A stretch of 64,000 nucleotides of DNA from Bettongia penicillata ogilbyi (GCA_023548195.1 JAJHZJ010000418.1:1768417-1832416); one strand, 5' to 3'. Positions 51,301 to 54,610 are shown, counted from the stretch's first letter. The notes: generated by a model not told the origin, from the letters alone. Numbers and translations: made by a program.

Positions 51301-52045
51301 TAGACAGCATTTTAAAGATGCAGCTTGCAATATTACTGCTGAACCATAAAACAAGACATGAAAAAAAGTCAAAGAATTCTAGGTGATAGGAAATAATGCA
51401 AAGTGAAGTAGAATATTTATATGAGGAAAACAACACTATGAGGGAAAACAACTTTGAAGTGTTAACTTTTATCCATGCAGTAACTATGTTTCCAGAAGAC
51501 ACATGATGAAACATGTTACCTACCTTCTGATATGATACAGAACATACTGTTTTTGGTCATAGCCATTGTATAGATCAGTTTTGCTTGACCATAATCATTT
51601 GCTACAAAGACTGCTTTTCTTTCTTCTCTTGGTTTTGTATGGGTTCAGGATAGTGGGGAGAAGGGATTTAAAGAGGTCAGGGGAGTTATCAATAGTGATG
51701 CCAAAAGAAGGCATTAAACATTTTTAATATATGGGACAGAAAAAAATTTAGAAGGAAGCACAGACAAGCAGGACTATTTAAAAAGTAATATGTAGAATAT
51801 ATTCTATTGTAAATGGTACGAAATGAAGATTCATGGTTTCATGGAGAATCCTCTTTTTATGTTCTGCTGTGTATATGGCAATGCTTTCCCTTTTTGGTGT
51901 TTAAGTTAATAATATATGTTTTAAGTGCATTCCAAAAAAAAATTCCAAATTCTAACTTACAACATTGTGTGATCTTCTGAATATTAGAAGAGATGCGTTG
52001 AGCCAACTGGGCTGGGTCGCCACCAATTCCTGCAGTATAAGACAT
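5903..52045 (-). CDS. STX7: Syntaxin-7 (Qa-SNARE), spliced over nine coding exons, with one frameshift
   Basis: Coding parts in transcript order are 52045-51961, 27521-27452, 18828-18737, 17555-17418, 15882-15830, 15264-15168, 11532-11460, 9715-9633 and 6001-5903 (last three bases the stop). Syntaxin-7 is the Qa-SNARE of late endosome and lysosome fusion, working with VTI1B, STX8 and VAMP7 or VAMP8 (family knowledge). Visible protein features, numbered as if intact: start [20 protein letters not shown]-terminal helical (Habc) region about 10-125; SNARE motif about 166-230 with zero-layer glutamine Q199 in 'HEQGDMID'; one C-terminal membrane anchor about 238-258 with a six-residue tail. All nine exon boundaries match human phases, so this is the gene and not a retrocopy. 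STX7 is preferred to STX12 because 'SRKTLCIII' and the exon-2 peptide match syntaxin-7. Oddity: coding exon 3 is 92 nt where 94 keeps frame, giving TGA after codon 80. I expect a base error or allele rather than a dead gene, since the other exons are intact. Confidence 0.95.
6002..9632 (-). other. STX7: STX7 intron 9
   Basis: The GT donor lies at 9632-9631 (minus) and the AG acceptor at 6003-6002. The intron is AT-rich, with a purine-rich stretch at about 9240-9315. I recognise no SINE or LINE in most of it and no exon, RNA gene or conserved element. Confidence 0.8.
9633..9715 (-). CDS. STX7: STX7 exon 9: C-terminal half of the SNARE motif
   Basis: 83 nt, entering in phase 1 (G from exon 8 plus AC gives D204). 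It encodes [20 protein letters not shown] then SRAANYQ, the heptad-patterned C-terminal half of the Qa-SNARE helix and its link to the anchor. The acceptor is 'tctaaag' and the donor is CAG|gtaatg. The peptide is nearly identical to mammalian syntaxin-7, and this match first identified the gene. Confidence 0.97.
9716..11459 (-). other. STX7: STX7 intron 8
   Basis: 1.74 kb with GT/AG ends. It contains a (TA)n stretch at about 10450-10475, a CR1/MIR-like remnant at 10676-10860 with a C12 run at 10755-10766, and otherwise unremarkable AT-rich DNA. The 11163-11440 open frames have no recognisable homology. Confidence 0.8.
10676..10860 (+). mobile_element. CR1/L3- or MIR-like remnant
   Basis: The order 'agaactggaagggacctcag', 'tcattttgcaggaggaaatt' and 'cagaccctgtgttctttcct' is the usual layout of these old elements. 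A C12 run interrupts it at 10755-10766. Confidence 0.5.
11460..11532 (-). CDS. STX7: STX7 exon 8: centre of the SNARE motif with zero-layer Gln
   Basis: 73 nt, phase 0 in and phase 1 out. It encodes [20 protein letters not shown] then GDMI. The glutamine in 'HEQGDMI' (Q199 by this count) aligns with the zero-layer Q226 of syntaxin-1A ('SQGEMI'), the defining residue of a Q-SNARE. The acceptor is 'catcag' and the donor is ATAG|gtaagc. Confidence 0.97.
12928..13060 (+). mobile_element. Old hAT (Tip100/Arthur-like) transposon end
   Basis: The text 'cttaaccttttttggtctca', 'ggatacctttacactctta' and 'ttgaggaccccaaagggctt' resembles a terminus of an old mammalian hAT family. Only one end is recognised. 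The family name is tentative. Confidence 0.45.
13262..13375 (+). mobile_element. L2 LINE 3' end fragment
   Basis: The run 'ttccattagactatgagtct' followed by a 'gcaggcagaaattattttt' segment is the diverged L2 3' region. Confidence 0.45.
13450..13895 (+). mobile_element. MIR/THER SINE remnants (two pieces)
   Basis: The first piece (about 13450-13580) has 'gactaagtgactcatccagg' and 'gtcacaaaattagtatc'. The second (13660-13895) has 'ttacaaatgaaaaaatagag', 'gtttgcccaaattcacatag' and 'ttcaaagcccagtgatcttt'. These are the core and tRNA-distal parts of MIR-type SINEs. Confidence 0.6.
14117..14328. mobile_element. Palindromic hAT MITE (Charlie/OposCharlie-like) with 8-bp TSD
   Basis: The left end 'caaggatgaggaacctg' and right end 'caggttccccacccctg' are inverted copies. 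The interior is also near-palindromic: 'gacTgagtccaag' and 'ggattcagtcaa' flank a central 'aacaaatcc..ggatttgttc'. The element is flanked by 'tcctcagg' (14109-14116) and 'tcctaagg' (14329-14336), an 8-bp target duplication with one change, as hAT transposases make. At 212 bp it has no coding capacity. Confidence 0.85.
15168..15264 (-). CDS. STX7: STX7 exon 7: start of the SNARE motif
   Basis: 97 nt. The first T completes the split serine codon AG|T, and then come [20 protein letters not shown] and [12 protein letters not shown]. The acidic linker leads into the first heptads of the SNARE helix. The acceptor is 'ctctag' and the donor is GAA|gtaagc. It is very close to mammalian syntaxin-7. Confidence 0.97.
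15265..15829 (-). other. STX7: STX7 intron 6
   Basis: 565 bp with GT/AG ends, AT-rich. No repeat, exon or RNA gene is recognised in it. The open frames at 15335-15810 have no recognisable similarity. Confidence 0.85.
15830..15882 (-). CDS. STX7: STX7 exon 6: linker between Habc region and SNARE motif
   Basis: 53 nt, phase 0 in and phase 2 out. It encodes [17 protein letters not shown] plus the AG of a split serine. It matches the human 'GSFPEDSSKERNLVSWES' linker. The acceptor is 'catacag' and the donor is AAAG|gtaggt. Confidence 0.96.
15883..17417 (-). other. STX7: STX7 intron 5
   Basis: 1.5 kb with GT/AG ends. The main content is an L1 5' fragment (16335-17075). A short L2-like 3' tail ('caggtactcaataaacattt') lies at about 17276. 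The rest is plain AT-rich sequence. Confidence 0.8.
16335..17075 (+). mobile_element. L1 LINE fragment: 5' UTR and start of ORF1
   Basis: A GC-richer block with 'caccaggtgcaggactctta' and 'tacgtggctatgggtcacag' is followed by an ATG at about 16822. Its frame begins [10 protein letters not shown], and further on the text reads as [16 protein letters not shown], which resembles the acidic start of marsupial L1 ORF1. The frame is broken early, so this is a dead 5' piece. The assignment rests on pattern recall. Confidence 0.55.
17418..17555 (-). CDS. STX7: STX7 exon 5: third Habc helix region
   Basis: 138 nt, phase 0 at both ends. The 46 codons begin [20 protein letters not shown] and end RVRASSRVS. 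This is the most basic, strongly helical part of the syntaxin-7 N-terminal domain, where the autoinhibitory three-helix bundle closes. The acceptor is 'tctgcag' and the donor is TCT|gtaagt. It is intact and close to human, downstream of the exon-4 frameshift. Confidence 0.97.
17868..18112 (+). mobile_element. tRNA-derived SINE, near full length
   Basis: The head 'cagctaggtgtaatactgga', 'aatcaggaagacttaggttc', 'aaatctggcctcagacactt', 'cctcagtttcctcaactgta' and the MIR-like tail 'gcttagcacagtgtctggca' are all present. It is antisense to no exon and sits wholly in intron 4. Confidence 0.85.
18130..18350 (+). mobile_element. tRNA-derived SINE, second copy in tandem orientation
   Basis: It has 'aggcagcacagtgaataggg', 'tctggacttgggagtcaaaa', 'agatctgagttcagattttg' and 'gcaagttacttaacctctga'. 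It follows the previous SINE after about 17 bp, so one probably landed next to the tail of the other. Confidence 0.8.
18737..18828 (-). CDS. STX7: STX7 exon 4 (third coding exon), 2-bp frameshift
   Basis: 92 nt with clean splice sites (acceptor 'tcaccag', donor CAG|gtatca). It encodes [20 protein letters not shown] then FGSLPTT and breaks there. The family has P-S-E-Q next, which needs a C run two bases longer than the 'TACCAAG' seen at minus-strand 18750-18744. As read, the frame gives K and then TGA at 18743-18741. The last bases still spell the S-E-Q codons in the shifted frame, up to the normal donor. No alternative donor I tried restores the frame. The likely causes are a homopolymer indel in the assembly, a loss-of-function allele, or a true inactivation. 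Confidence 0.93.
19045..19235 (+). mobile_element. CR1/L3- or MIR-like remnant
   Basis: 'cagaggtggcagggacctct', 'ccatcttacagataaagaaa' and 'gacaagtgacttacctgagt' mark the usual order of these elements. Confidence 0.5.
19797..20282 (+). mobile_element. MIR/THER SINE split by a younger SINE
   Basis: The left part (19797-19995) reads 'gcactttaaagtttgctaaa', 'tgcattatctcaatgtg' and 'aggatttgaatacaggtctt'. The right part (20237-20282) resumes with 'cttcctgattccaggtctaa' and 'tccactacaccatgttgcct'. The two halves join without loss once the inserted SINE is set aside. Confidence 0.75.
19996..20236 (+). mobile_element. Full-length tRNA-derived SINE (WALLSI/Mar1 type) with 13-bp TSD
   Basis: It runs from 'cggcagctaggtgacacagt' through 'gtgtgaccttgggcaagtca' to 'catcaacaa'. 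It is flanked by 'cttcctaattcca' (19983-19995) and 'cttcctgattcca' (20237-20249), a target-site duplication with one change. It inserted into an older MIR, so this SINE family is the younger of the two. Confidence 0.92.
20285..20760 (+). mobile_element. CR1/L3-like LINE remnant
   Basis: The order 'tttaaatacctgtagaaagc', 'tatcatgtcccaccttgatt', 'tagtatccagaatggaacat' and 'aatctgaccatagcagatac' reproduces the CR1/L3 3' segment seen across amniotes. Confidence 0.65.
20890..20935. repeat. Alternating TA/TG palindromic stretch
   Basis: Simple AT-rich sequence of 'atatatatgtatgtatata' and its inverted partner. It can form a hairpin, and I infer no function. Confidence 0.7.
21480..22480 (+). repeat. 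'Family R' dispersed repeat with an internal duplication
   Basis: The text 'atgccagacactggggacac', 'gcattccaggcatgagaaac', 'gattttttggagtcaggtta', 'tttattgagtagggaaatgg' and 'atcactttggcagttacttg' matches the copies at 3150-4360, 41068-41505 and 63605-63850. The 'ggaacttacagtctaatga' segment occurs twice, at about 21578 and 21690, so the head is duplicated. The 133-codon minus-strand open frame here lies on the antisense of this repeat. Confidence 0.6.
22600..22808 (+). mobile_element. tRNA-derived SINE
   Basis: 'actaggtggcacagcataaa', 'cctggagtcaggaagaccta', 'cctcagacacttagagccat' and 'gcctcagtttccccatccct' are in the standard order. Confidence 0.85.
22809..22880. repeat. (CA)/(TATG) simple repeat
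   Basis: Mixed 'cacacacacatatgtatgca' type sequence at the tail of the preceding SINE, a common site of microsatellite growth. Confidence 0.75.
24050..24180 (+). repeat. Unnamed repeat, copy A
   Basis: It shares a 'tttcttg-cacttt/aaa-ta', 'cattttact/att', 'ccac/cc-tta' and 'atggtgg' pattern over about 120 bp with the reverse complement of 26650-26790. I do not recognise the family. Confidence 0.4.
24335..24470 (+). mobile_element. L2-like LINE 3' end fragment
   Basis: 'cttccccattagaataatag' and 'atccctagtgcctgacacag' follow the L2 3' pattern. Confidence 0.45.
24893..25132 (-). mobile_element. Full-length tRNA-derived SINE, reverse orientation, 11-bp TSD
   Basis: On the + strand it reads 'gaggttttcttggcaaagat', 'cagggtcacacagctagtat', 'gtcttcctgactccaggcct' and 'ccacctagctg'. 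The flanks 'ctttgttttca' at 24882-24892 and 25133-25143 are identical, which fixes both ends and marks a fairly recent insertion. Confidence 0.93.
25585..25824 (+). repeat. CR1/L3-like piece and 'family R' head
   Basis: 25585-25730 ('atcacagagcattggatttg', 'cagagctgaggccctgagta') is CR1/L3- or MIR-like. 25735-25824 ('gttaagtgcctagtatgtgc', 'tcataaggaccttacgtt') is the head of 'family R'. It stops where the candidate LTR begins. Confidence 0.45.
25825..26489 (-). mobile_element. Candidate solo LTR (endogenous retrovirus-like), tentative
   Basis: Read on the minus strand it would start TGTGAGAAAATC and end TTTTTCAACA, with an AATAAA about 45 bp before the end. These are LTR-like marks, and it interrupts a recognisable older repeat. 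I could not find a matching target duplication at the ends, there are no internal viral genes, and I do not recognise the family. Confidence 0.3.
26650..26790 (-). repeat. Unnamed repeat, copy B (inverted relative to copy A)
   Basis: Its reverse complement matches 24050-24180 in pattern, including 'tttcttgccactttcataca' and 'tacatggtgggtttgc'. No known family comes to mind. Confidence 0.4.
26899..27086. repeat. 94-bp tandem duplication, two copies
   Basis: Copy 1 is 26899-26992 and copy 2 is 26993-27086. Both begin 'acaaaatctaatttctaccc' and end 'ccttctctggaacct', with only a few differences (for example 'acatagagag' versus 'atatatagag'). The high similarity marks a recent local duplication, or an assembly one. 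Confidence 0.95.
27452..27521 (-). CDS. STX7: STX7 exon 3: first Habc helix region
   Basis: 70 nt, entering in phase 1 (T|CT serine) and leaving in phase 2 (CT|G leucine). It encodes [20 protein letters not shown] then QQ and the split L, which matches the human '[23 protein letters not shown]' segment. The acceptor is 'ctaatag' and the donor is CAACT|gtaagt. Confidence 0.97.
27966..27987. repeat. (CA)11 microsatellite
   Basis: An uninterrupted AC/CA run at the left edge of the duplicated block in the L2 fragment. Confidence 0.95.
27992..28148. repeat. Imperfect tandem duplication within L2
   Basis: 'cccttcactctcagtttaca' through 'catcaattggctgcc' occurs at 27992-28050 and again at 28077-28148. 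The second copy carries an extra 13 bp. Each copy is preceded by a CA-rich stretch, which suggests slippage or unequal exchange at the microsatellite. Confidence 0.9.
28700..28910 (+). mobile_element. MIR/tRNA-SINE remnants (two pieces)
   Basis: 'atgtgacctggacttaacct' near 28728 and 'gtaggttcaaatcccagcac' with 'gactttgggcaagtcacc' near 28830 are SINE body text, with the second piece starting anew. Confidence 0.55.
29084..29298 (-). mobile_element. tRNA-derived SINE, reverse orientation
   Basis: The + strand shows 'tttggagttttcttggcaaa', 'ttgccatttccttctc', 'cagggtcacacagctagtaa' and 'actccaagcctagc'. Confidence 0.85.
29330..29525 (+). mobile_element. MIR/tRNA-SINE remnant
   Basis: 'tccatttattagctgtgtga', 'cttcaatatcttcatctcta' and 'ccttgtagggctgttggag' are in MIR order. 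Confidence 0.6.
30354..30388. repeat. (AC)17 microsatellite
   Basis: An uninterrupted 35-bp AC run, likely polymorphic. Confidence 0.97.
30505..31835 (-). mobile_element. L1 LINE 3' fragment: ORF2 C-terminus and 3' end, inactive
   Basis: Minus-strand translation gives [20 protein letters not shown] near 31600 and [16 protein letters not shown] near 31500. After a frame change it gives [20 protein letters not shown] near 31400. These follow the order and spacing of the L1 ORF2 C-terminal region (WEKIF..DKGLIS, KWAKDMNRHFS, REMQIKTTMRYHLTPVRMA). The frame is broken several times, so nothing is coded. The 3' end is toward 30505. Confidence 0.85.
32257..32440 (+). mobile_element. tRNA-derived SINE, diverged
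   Basis: The head 'acagctaggtggtacagtgg' and 'atagagcgctgggattggca' is clear, and 'caaatcacttaacctccaag' lies near the end. It is preceded by 'caacatttattaaatggc', probably the head of an older repeat that it cut. Confidence 0.75.
32640..32720. repeat. A-rich (AAATACA)n low-complexity stretch
   Basis: Repeated 'aaatacaaataaa' and 'atacaaaaataca' units. The Tyr/Phe-rich open frame on the minus strand is an artefact of this composition. Confidence 0.8.
32745..32995 (+). mobile_element. MIR/tRNA-SINE remnant
   Basis: 'gctggtctatggaaatt', 'gacacttactagccatataa' and 'ttgtaaactatcaagtacta' follow the SINE order with a MIR-like tail. Confidence 0.6.
33362..33593. mobile_element. Old hAT-like MITE
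   Basis: The ends are 'gcttaacctgggcttcacag' and 'caaaaaggttaagaatctg', partly inverted. The interior 'tattttaaatatttaaacat' and 'aatattctgagaacgg' resembles a known ancient mammalian hAT family. I did not find a convincing 8-bp target duplication, so the exact ends are uncertain. Confidence 0.55.
34438..34560 (+). mobile_element. tRNA-derived SINE, 3'-truncated
   Basis: 'gcaggtggttcagcggacag', 'cctggagtcaggaagaccta' and 'tctgggcaaatcacttctac' are clear. The usual tail is absent. Confidence 0.75.
34699..35195 (+). mobile_element. MIR/THER SINE split by a younger SINE
   Basis: The left part (34699-34916) has 'ttatctcatttgatcctcgc', 'gtttaggaaactgaggcaaa' and 'gctgagattt'. The right part (35127-35195) resumes 'aaattcaaactcaggtcttt' and 'ccactgtgccacctagtgcc'. 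Confidence 0.75.
34917..35126 (+). mobile_element. tRNA-derived SINE nested in a MIR
   Basis: 'gaggcagcacagtggataga', 'ctggcctcagacacttggcc', 'cccctccagtatctttgcca' and 'aagagctggacatgaatgaa'. A short internal deletion removed the usual tgtgaccttgggcaagtc part. Confidence 0.85.
35270..35535 (+). mobile_element. MIR/THER SINE, near full length
   Basis: 'ccccattttacccaagagga', 'gtgatttgcccagggtcaca', 'gctgaatttgaaccgaggtc' and 'gggctctatccactgaatca' are in order. Confidence 0.8.
35745..36070 (+). mobile_element. LINE (L2/L3-like) 3' remnant
   Basis: 'tagaatttctagttccttga', 'catttgtatctctcaacacc' and 'ggcatagcaagtgcttaaaa' fit an old LINE 3' end. The family is unsure. Confidence 0.4.
37098..37307 (-). 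mobile_element. tRNA-derived SINE, reverse orientation
   Basis: The + strand reads 'catttgaggttttctgggaa', 'ggtttgccatttccttctcc', 'aaggtcacacagctagcatg' and 'accactgagctatgtagctg'. Confidence 0.85.
37365..37478. repeat. Pyrimidine tract with a 28-bp tandem unit
   Basis: CT-rich sequence in which 'tttctatatcact' followed by 'tctgtc' repeats at 37399 and 37427. Confidence 0.75.
38660..38950 (+). mobile_element. CR1/L3-like LINE remnant
   Basis: 'agcttgaagggacctaagag', 'atcatctggtccaacctgta' and 'ttcaagtatttgaagcaagc' follow the CR1/L3 order. It ends where the next SINE starts. Confidence 0.6.
38950..39150 (+). mobile_element. tRNA-derived SINE
   Basis: 'gaggcagcatgtagctgtgg', 'gcacctgggttcaaatccca', 'tgaccttggacaaagttttt' and the tail 'agtcctttccagctctgaat'. 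It interrupts the CR1/L3-like remnant. Confidence 0.7.
39495..39722 (+). mobile_element. MIR/THER SINE
   Basis: 'taacatttatatagggcttt', 'aagatttgcaaagtactttg', 'ttatctcatttgatcctaat' and 'cagaggaaactgaagctgat' are diagnostic. Confidence 0.8.
41068..41505 (+). repeat. 'Family R' dispersed repeat
   Basis: The head 'caacaagtatttaataagca' and 'gatctcaaggagcttacacc' is followed by the interior 'aagggaatgacttggtcaga' and 'gacagttatgtggagaatga'. It matches 21480-22480 in order with a deletion between the parts. Confidence 0.6.
41930..42240 (+). mobile_element. L2 3' end followed by a CR1/MIR-like piece
   Basis: 41930-42118 ends in 'tagtcccagcacagtacctt' and 'gacaataaatacttgttgaa', the L2 3' signature. 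42120-42240 begins 'cacagtctcagagttggaag'. Confidence 0.5.
42240..42403 (+). mobile_element. tRNA-SINE/MIR-type copy
   Basis: 'acccaggtttaaatctggcc', 'ccagttttctcatctataaa' and 'tccaaggttctttccagctc' are in SINE order with the 'ggtcccttccagctct' tail type. Confidence 0.65.
43834..43927 (+). repeat. Purine-rich (GA/GGA) tract
   Basis: A run of G and A with few pyrimidines, with 'gggaggaagggaggaaagga' at its centre. Confidence 0.8.
44205..44500 (+). mobile_element. CR1/L3-like LINE 3' remnant
   Basis: 'gactggatgaccatttgggg', 'atattgtggaaaggttttct' and 'atggattggatgacattaga' match the CR1/L3 3' end in + orientation. Confidence 0.6.
44715..44818 (+). mobile_element. L2-like 3' end fragment
   Basis: 'aaatagcacagtgctttagc' and 'aattatttaataaatgacaa' resemble the L2 3' terminus. 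Confidence 0.4.
45120..45285 (+). mobile_element. MIR/THER SINE remnant
   Basis: 'aattaccatttatttaatga', 'ttctcacaaaaactctgtaa' and 'ttataaatcagaaaactgaa' follow the THER/MIR order. Confidence 0.65.
45410..45630 (+). mobile_element. tRNA-derived SINE
   Basis: 'ctaggtggtggcacagtagg', 'gacacttactagttgtgtaa', 'accactccagtatctctgcc' and 'gttggacaccactgaaaaag'. Confidence 0.85.
45640..45915 (+). mobile_element. L2 3' end and CR1/L3-like remnants
   Basis: 45640-45745 has 'tgtgcatccccaggatgagt' and 'ccagccacttagtagttgct'. 45795-45915 has 'tagaactggcagagacctta' and 'caagtcacttatccaaggta'. Confidence 0.45.
46160..46418 (-). pseudogene. RN7SL: 7SL (signal recognition particle) RNA retropseudogene
   Basis: 7SL RNA is the scaffold of the signal recognition particle (family knowledge). 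On the minus strand this copy follows 7SL from its 5' end: 'ctgggaggcagaggctgg' (7SL CGGGAGGCTGAGGCTGG), 'gagctgtagtg' (GGGCTGTAGTG), 'ctaatatggtaagcct' (TCAATATGGTGACCT), 'aacaggattgcctgaggag' (ACCAGGTTGCCTAAGGAG) and a final '..gagcccccagtttc'. The central S domain is present, so it is not Alu-like. About 40 nt are missing near the 3' end. An A10 tail (T10 on + at 46150-46159) follows, and 'tcacatcttatctt' flanks the insert at 46128-46141 and 46419-46432, a perfect 14-bp target duplication made by L1-type retroposition. Many substitutions make it non-functional. It lies in STX7 intron 2 in the sense direction. Confidence 0.9.
47163..47404 (-). mobile_element. tRNA-derived SINE, reverse orientation
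   Basis: The + strand reads 'gacccc' then 'acttggggttttcttggcaa', 'gtccagggtcacacagctag', 'aggtcttcctgactccagaa' and 'attagctgcccc'. A short local repeat, 'ccatttccttgccatttcct', lies inside. Confidence 0.88.
47690..48165 (+). mobile_element. L2 LINE 3' end
   Basis: 'catgcctggaatgctctcct', 'aagtcccaactaaaatccca', 'ctcccattagactgtgggct', 'tgtatccccagcacttaaca' and 'taagcacttaataaatgttg' are the diagnostic L2 3' order. Confidence 0.8.
48580..48890 (+). mobile_element. L2 LINE 3' end, second copy
   Basis: 'ttctgttagactgtactctt', 'ttgttttcccagcacttaca' and 'tatgtacttaataaatactt' again give the L2 3' terminus. A short (CA)n lies at about 48700-48720. Confidence 0.65.
48930..50325 (+). mobile_element. 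L2 LINE interior, split by a MITE
   Basis: The left part (48930-49404) carries 'ctctccaactgctgac'-like and 'gctaccaagtcctattgatt' text. The right part (49774-50325) resumes with 'cctttctaactggccattgt', 'cgtacctttccagacaaata' and 'ctctatgcttcaaacgccct'. The junction 'attacaata' / 'cctttctaactggcc' is what L2 has uninterrupted. Confidence 0.65.
49407..49771. mobile_element. Tc1/mariner-superfamily (pogo/Tigger-like) MITE with TA target
   Basis: The left terminus 'cagttatcccttccacatca' and the right terminus, whose reverse complement reads 'cagttatccctccttccaca', are near-identical inverted repeats. TA dinucleotides flank both ends (49405-49406 and 49772-49773), the target duplication of this superfamily. 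The 365-bp interior has no transposase. It sits within an older L2 copy. I do not recall the family name. Confidence 0.85.
50600..50837 (+). mobile_element. tRNA-derived SINE ending in an (ATC)n repeat
   Basis: 'aaaatctggcctcaaacaca', 'atcctggacaagtcacttaa', 'gtgttacgaggatcagatga' and 'gtgcctggcacacagtaggt' lead into an ATC run at 50806-50833. Such trinucleotide tails commonly grow at the SINE 3' end. Confidence 0.8.
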
Positions 52046-52116
52046 AGCTGGTCTGTTCACTGACCAATCTCATCAGATGGGAGGGGAAAGATGAGAAGTT
52101 TTCTCTAAATGATCAC
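51961..52116 (-). CDS. STX7: STX7 exon 2: end of the 5' UTR, start codon, N-terminus
   Basis: 156 nt, with 71 nt of leader (52116-52046) and 85 nt of coding sequence (52045-51961). The ATG at 52045-52043 begins [20 protein letters not shown] and then NIQKITQC, nearly identical to mammalian syntaxin-7. The start context has G at -3 and T at +4, so it is moderate. The upstream GTG in frame is not a eukaryotic start. The acceptor is 'attctag' and the donor is TGTT|gtaagt. A short out-of-frame uORF overlaps the start codon. Confidence 0.96.
51984..52073 (-). promoter_or_regulatory. STX7: Overlapping upstream ORF at the STX7 start
   Basis: The ATG at 52073-52071 lies 28 nt upstream of the STX7 ATG in another frame. 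It opens 29 codons (M-R-L-V-S-E-Q-T...) that end at a TAA (51986-51984) inside the STX7 coding region. Its context is weak (C at -3, A at +4), so leaky scanning is expected. Such overlapping uORFs usually reduce translation. Function here is inference. Confidence 0.6.
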
Positions 52117-54346
52117 CTAGAATAAAAGCAAAACAGAGCTGCATGATTATATATAAGAATAGAAATTGGTATTTTAAAAGCATCAACCAGAAAAGTGAAA
52201 CTGATATCTTCAAATCAGATTATAGGGTAAGGATACAGAAATGGTGAATGGCTAACAGCCTGAACTATACAGTCGGGCCCAAGTACAAAAAAAAAAGTCA
52301 AGGAAGAATAAAGGATACTGATCTTAAAAGAAAAGTATCAAATTAAATATACACTTGATCTTAAGCAAAAGACTTCAAACTTTTGTCCCCATTAAGTTGT
52401 GTTAAAAACAAAATCTTTTTAATATATAATGTTAGTGATTCCTTATATTTGTAAGGGAAAGGTATCTAACACGAAGGATTGTTAGTTAACATCAAAAAAA
52501 TCATACAAGACCAGACTAAGTGAGCTACCCAAATGTGGTCGCCAATAAGCACACAAAAAGTCATCAAATTTGAAATGTTCCTCATATGCTACACTATTTC
52601 CCCAATCAATCCAGATTGCTATGTATGGATAGAGTGTTTATGCAATGCTTTCTCAACCACTGTAGTCTTATGCTCCATGTTCCCTTATAATCCACCTTGG
52701 TATGCCTACATTTACTGAATCTGCATTAAGAAATGAAGTGTTGGGATAAAGGTATGTACTACAGTGATGGCAAAGATGGGACAAACTATAACAGGACACA
52801 GTGGCTATCTTCAGGGAATGAAAGGGAGGAATCAAACATCAATTTAAAGTTTCAAGATTGGGGATCAAGAGACCAGCTTTGTCATTAATAGGAATAGGCA
52901 GACTGCTGGAAGGCTAGTTTTAGAAGATAATTAATAATTTTTGACAGTCTGAGTCTGATGTTACAGCAGGTTGCTCATGGAAATGCCCTGGAAGAAGCTG
53001 GTAAAATGGGATTAAAGTAATGTCTATGTTGGAGCAGTAGTTTTGCAAGTTCCAAGTTTCAGGAAGGATTTAAAAGATCAATACCAATGGCATATAACAA
53101 AAAAAATCATGGTTTTTTTTTCTGCTCTTCTTATGCTATTTCTATGAAGAATTCTTTAAAATAACAAAAAAAATAGAAAAGACATTGGAAAAACAGGTGT
53201 TATAAATGATGATAAGAATGTTTTAAGAAAGAAAAATTATAAACTCTAAATTGATATATGTATGATTCAACTAGAAGTCAAAGAGTGACTTCTGTAGATA
53301 ATGGGAAGTGAAGAACAGAAAGAGTGAAAAGGACAGAAAACATAAATACAAGTATCATTCATACATAGGTGGTTAATTGAAATCACACTGAATGAATGCA
53401 AATAACATGCAGAAGAATTTGAAAACAGGGATAAAATTTTCATGCTAGGAGACATTTCCAGATGAACTCTGGGGAGAAAAGCCCACAGGGACACATATGG
53501 AGGACACACATTAGTAGATATGGTGTCCCCAAAACCCAGCCTAAAAAAATGTCAGGAAGGGAAGTTTGTCTTAAGTTTTCCAAAAAACAGAGATGTTGGA
53601 AATTCTGGCTAGAAAAGAAAATATTAAATTTGTCTAAGAAGAGGTCATTGAAACTAAAATTTTATGTGTCATGATGGAATATCATTTTTTTTCAGAGATC
53701 AAATTTTAAAAGTAAGAAGCAACAGAGACAAGATGGTTAATAAAATGTTCAAAGTGTTTAGATGTGAATACAATAAAAGAGGTGAAAGCATGTTCTATCC
53801 AACATGATTCATGGCTATTTGCAAAAGAAGTCTCTGGCTGGAATGCTTTTTAGCTCCTGGGGGTATAACTGTAGTTCTCTAAGAACAAATCTACCTAATA
53901 GATCTAATTAACATCTAAATGTTAATTCTATTAAATTCTATTTATGTTAAATTCCATTAAATGTTAAAATCTAAATAACATCTAATAAATAACAAAATCT
54001 GAGACAGAATATAAACATATCAAAACTGACCACTTCTAAAGCATCTGAGTGGGTCAAAAGTGTTCATCCCATTATATCTCCAAGGCAAATCGAAATCTTC
54101 TTCAACCCCACAGAAACAGGCTAGGGTCAGTCCAGGCCAAAGGTCTATAGTGTGTAGAATTTTTGTTGTAATGGGTACCAAGCTGGCTATTATCATCATA
54201 TTATTTTTCTGCCTCCCCAATGAAGCTGGTGTGGGAACTATTTTTGAGATTTAGGGTGACTGCTTAGCAGGCTTAATTAGGTCTTCAGTACATTCAAAAA
54301 GTATCAAATAACCCTGGCTATATCTATTTGAACTAGAACCACTTAG

Positions 54347-54610
54347 AGGCAGATGGGAAGTGCATTCACTGGGACTGGTGTCAGGAAGACCTGAGTTCAA
54401 ATCCAGCCTCAACCATTTCTTAGCTGTGTGACTGGACAAGTTATTTAACCTCTATCTGCCTCAGTGACTTCAACTATAAAATGAGGATAATTATAACCCC
54501 AAAAATCAAACTGTTGTTTCTAAGAGTAAAAGGAAATAATTTTTTCTAAAGCACTTAGCACAGTGTCTGTCACATACTAGGTCCTTATTAAATGCTCATT
54601 TCCTTTCCTT
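54347..54610 (+). mobile_element. tRNA-derived SINE with MIR-like tail
   Basis: 'ctggtgtcaggaagacctga', 'gttcaaatccagcctcaacc', 'gacaagttatttaacctcta' and 'agcacttagcacagtgtctg' are in order. Confidence 0.85.

Larger units (their letters stand above)
27522..51960 (-). other. STX7: STX7 intron 2 (24.4 kb)
   Basis: The largest intron, with GT/AG ends. Recognised contents are listed separately: L2 pieces, MIRs, tRNA-derived SINEs, an L1 3' fragment, a hAT remnant, a 7SL pseudogene and a Tc1/mariner-like MITE. In the stretches between them (for example 29530-30350, 32995-33360, 33600-34430, 36080-37090, 37500-38650, 39730-41050, 42410-43830, 46440-47160 and 50840-51960) I see AT-rich sequence with no exon or RNA gene. 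Confidence 0.8.

Noticed and set aside
5903..52045. STX12 or another endosomal syntaxin
   Set aside because: The N-terminal peptide, linker and 'SRKTLCIII' anchor start match syntaxin-7 and not syntaxin-12.
5903..52045. STX7 processed pseudogene
   Set aside because: Introns with consensus splice sites separate all exons and a CpG-island promoter lies upstream.
52045..52060. An N-terminally extended STX7 start five codons upstream
   Set aside because: The upstream codon is GTG, which is not a normal eukaryotic start, and the family begins at MSYT.
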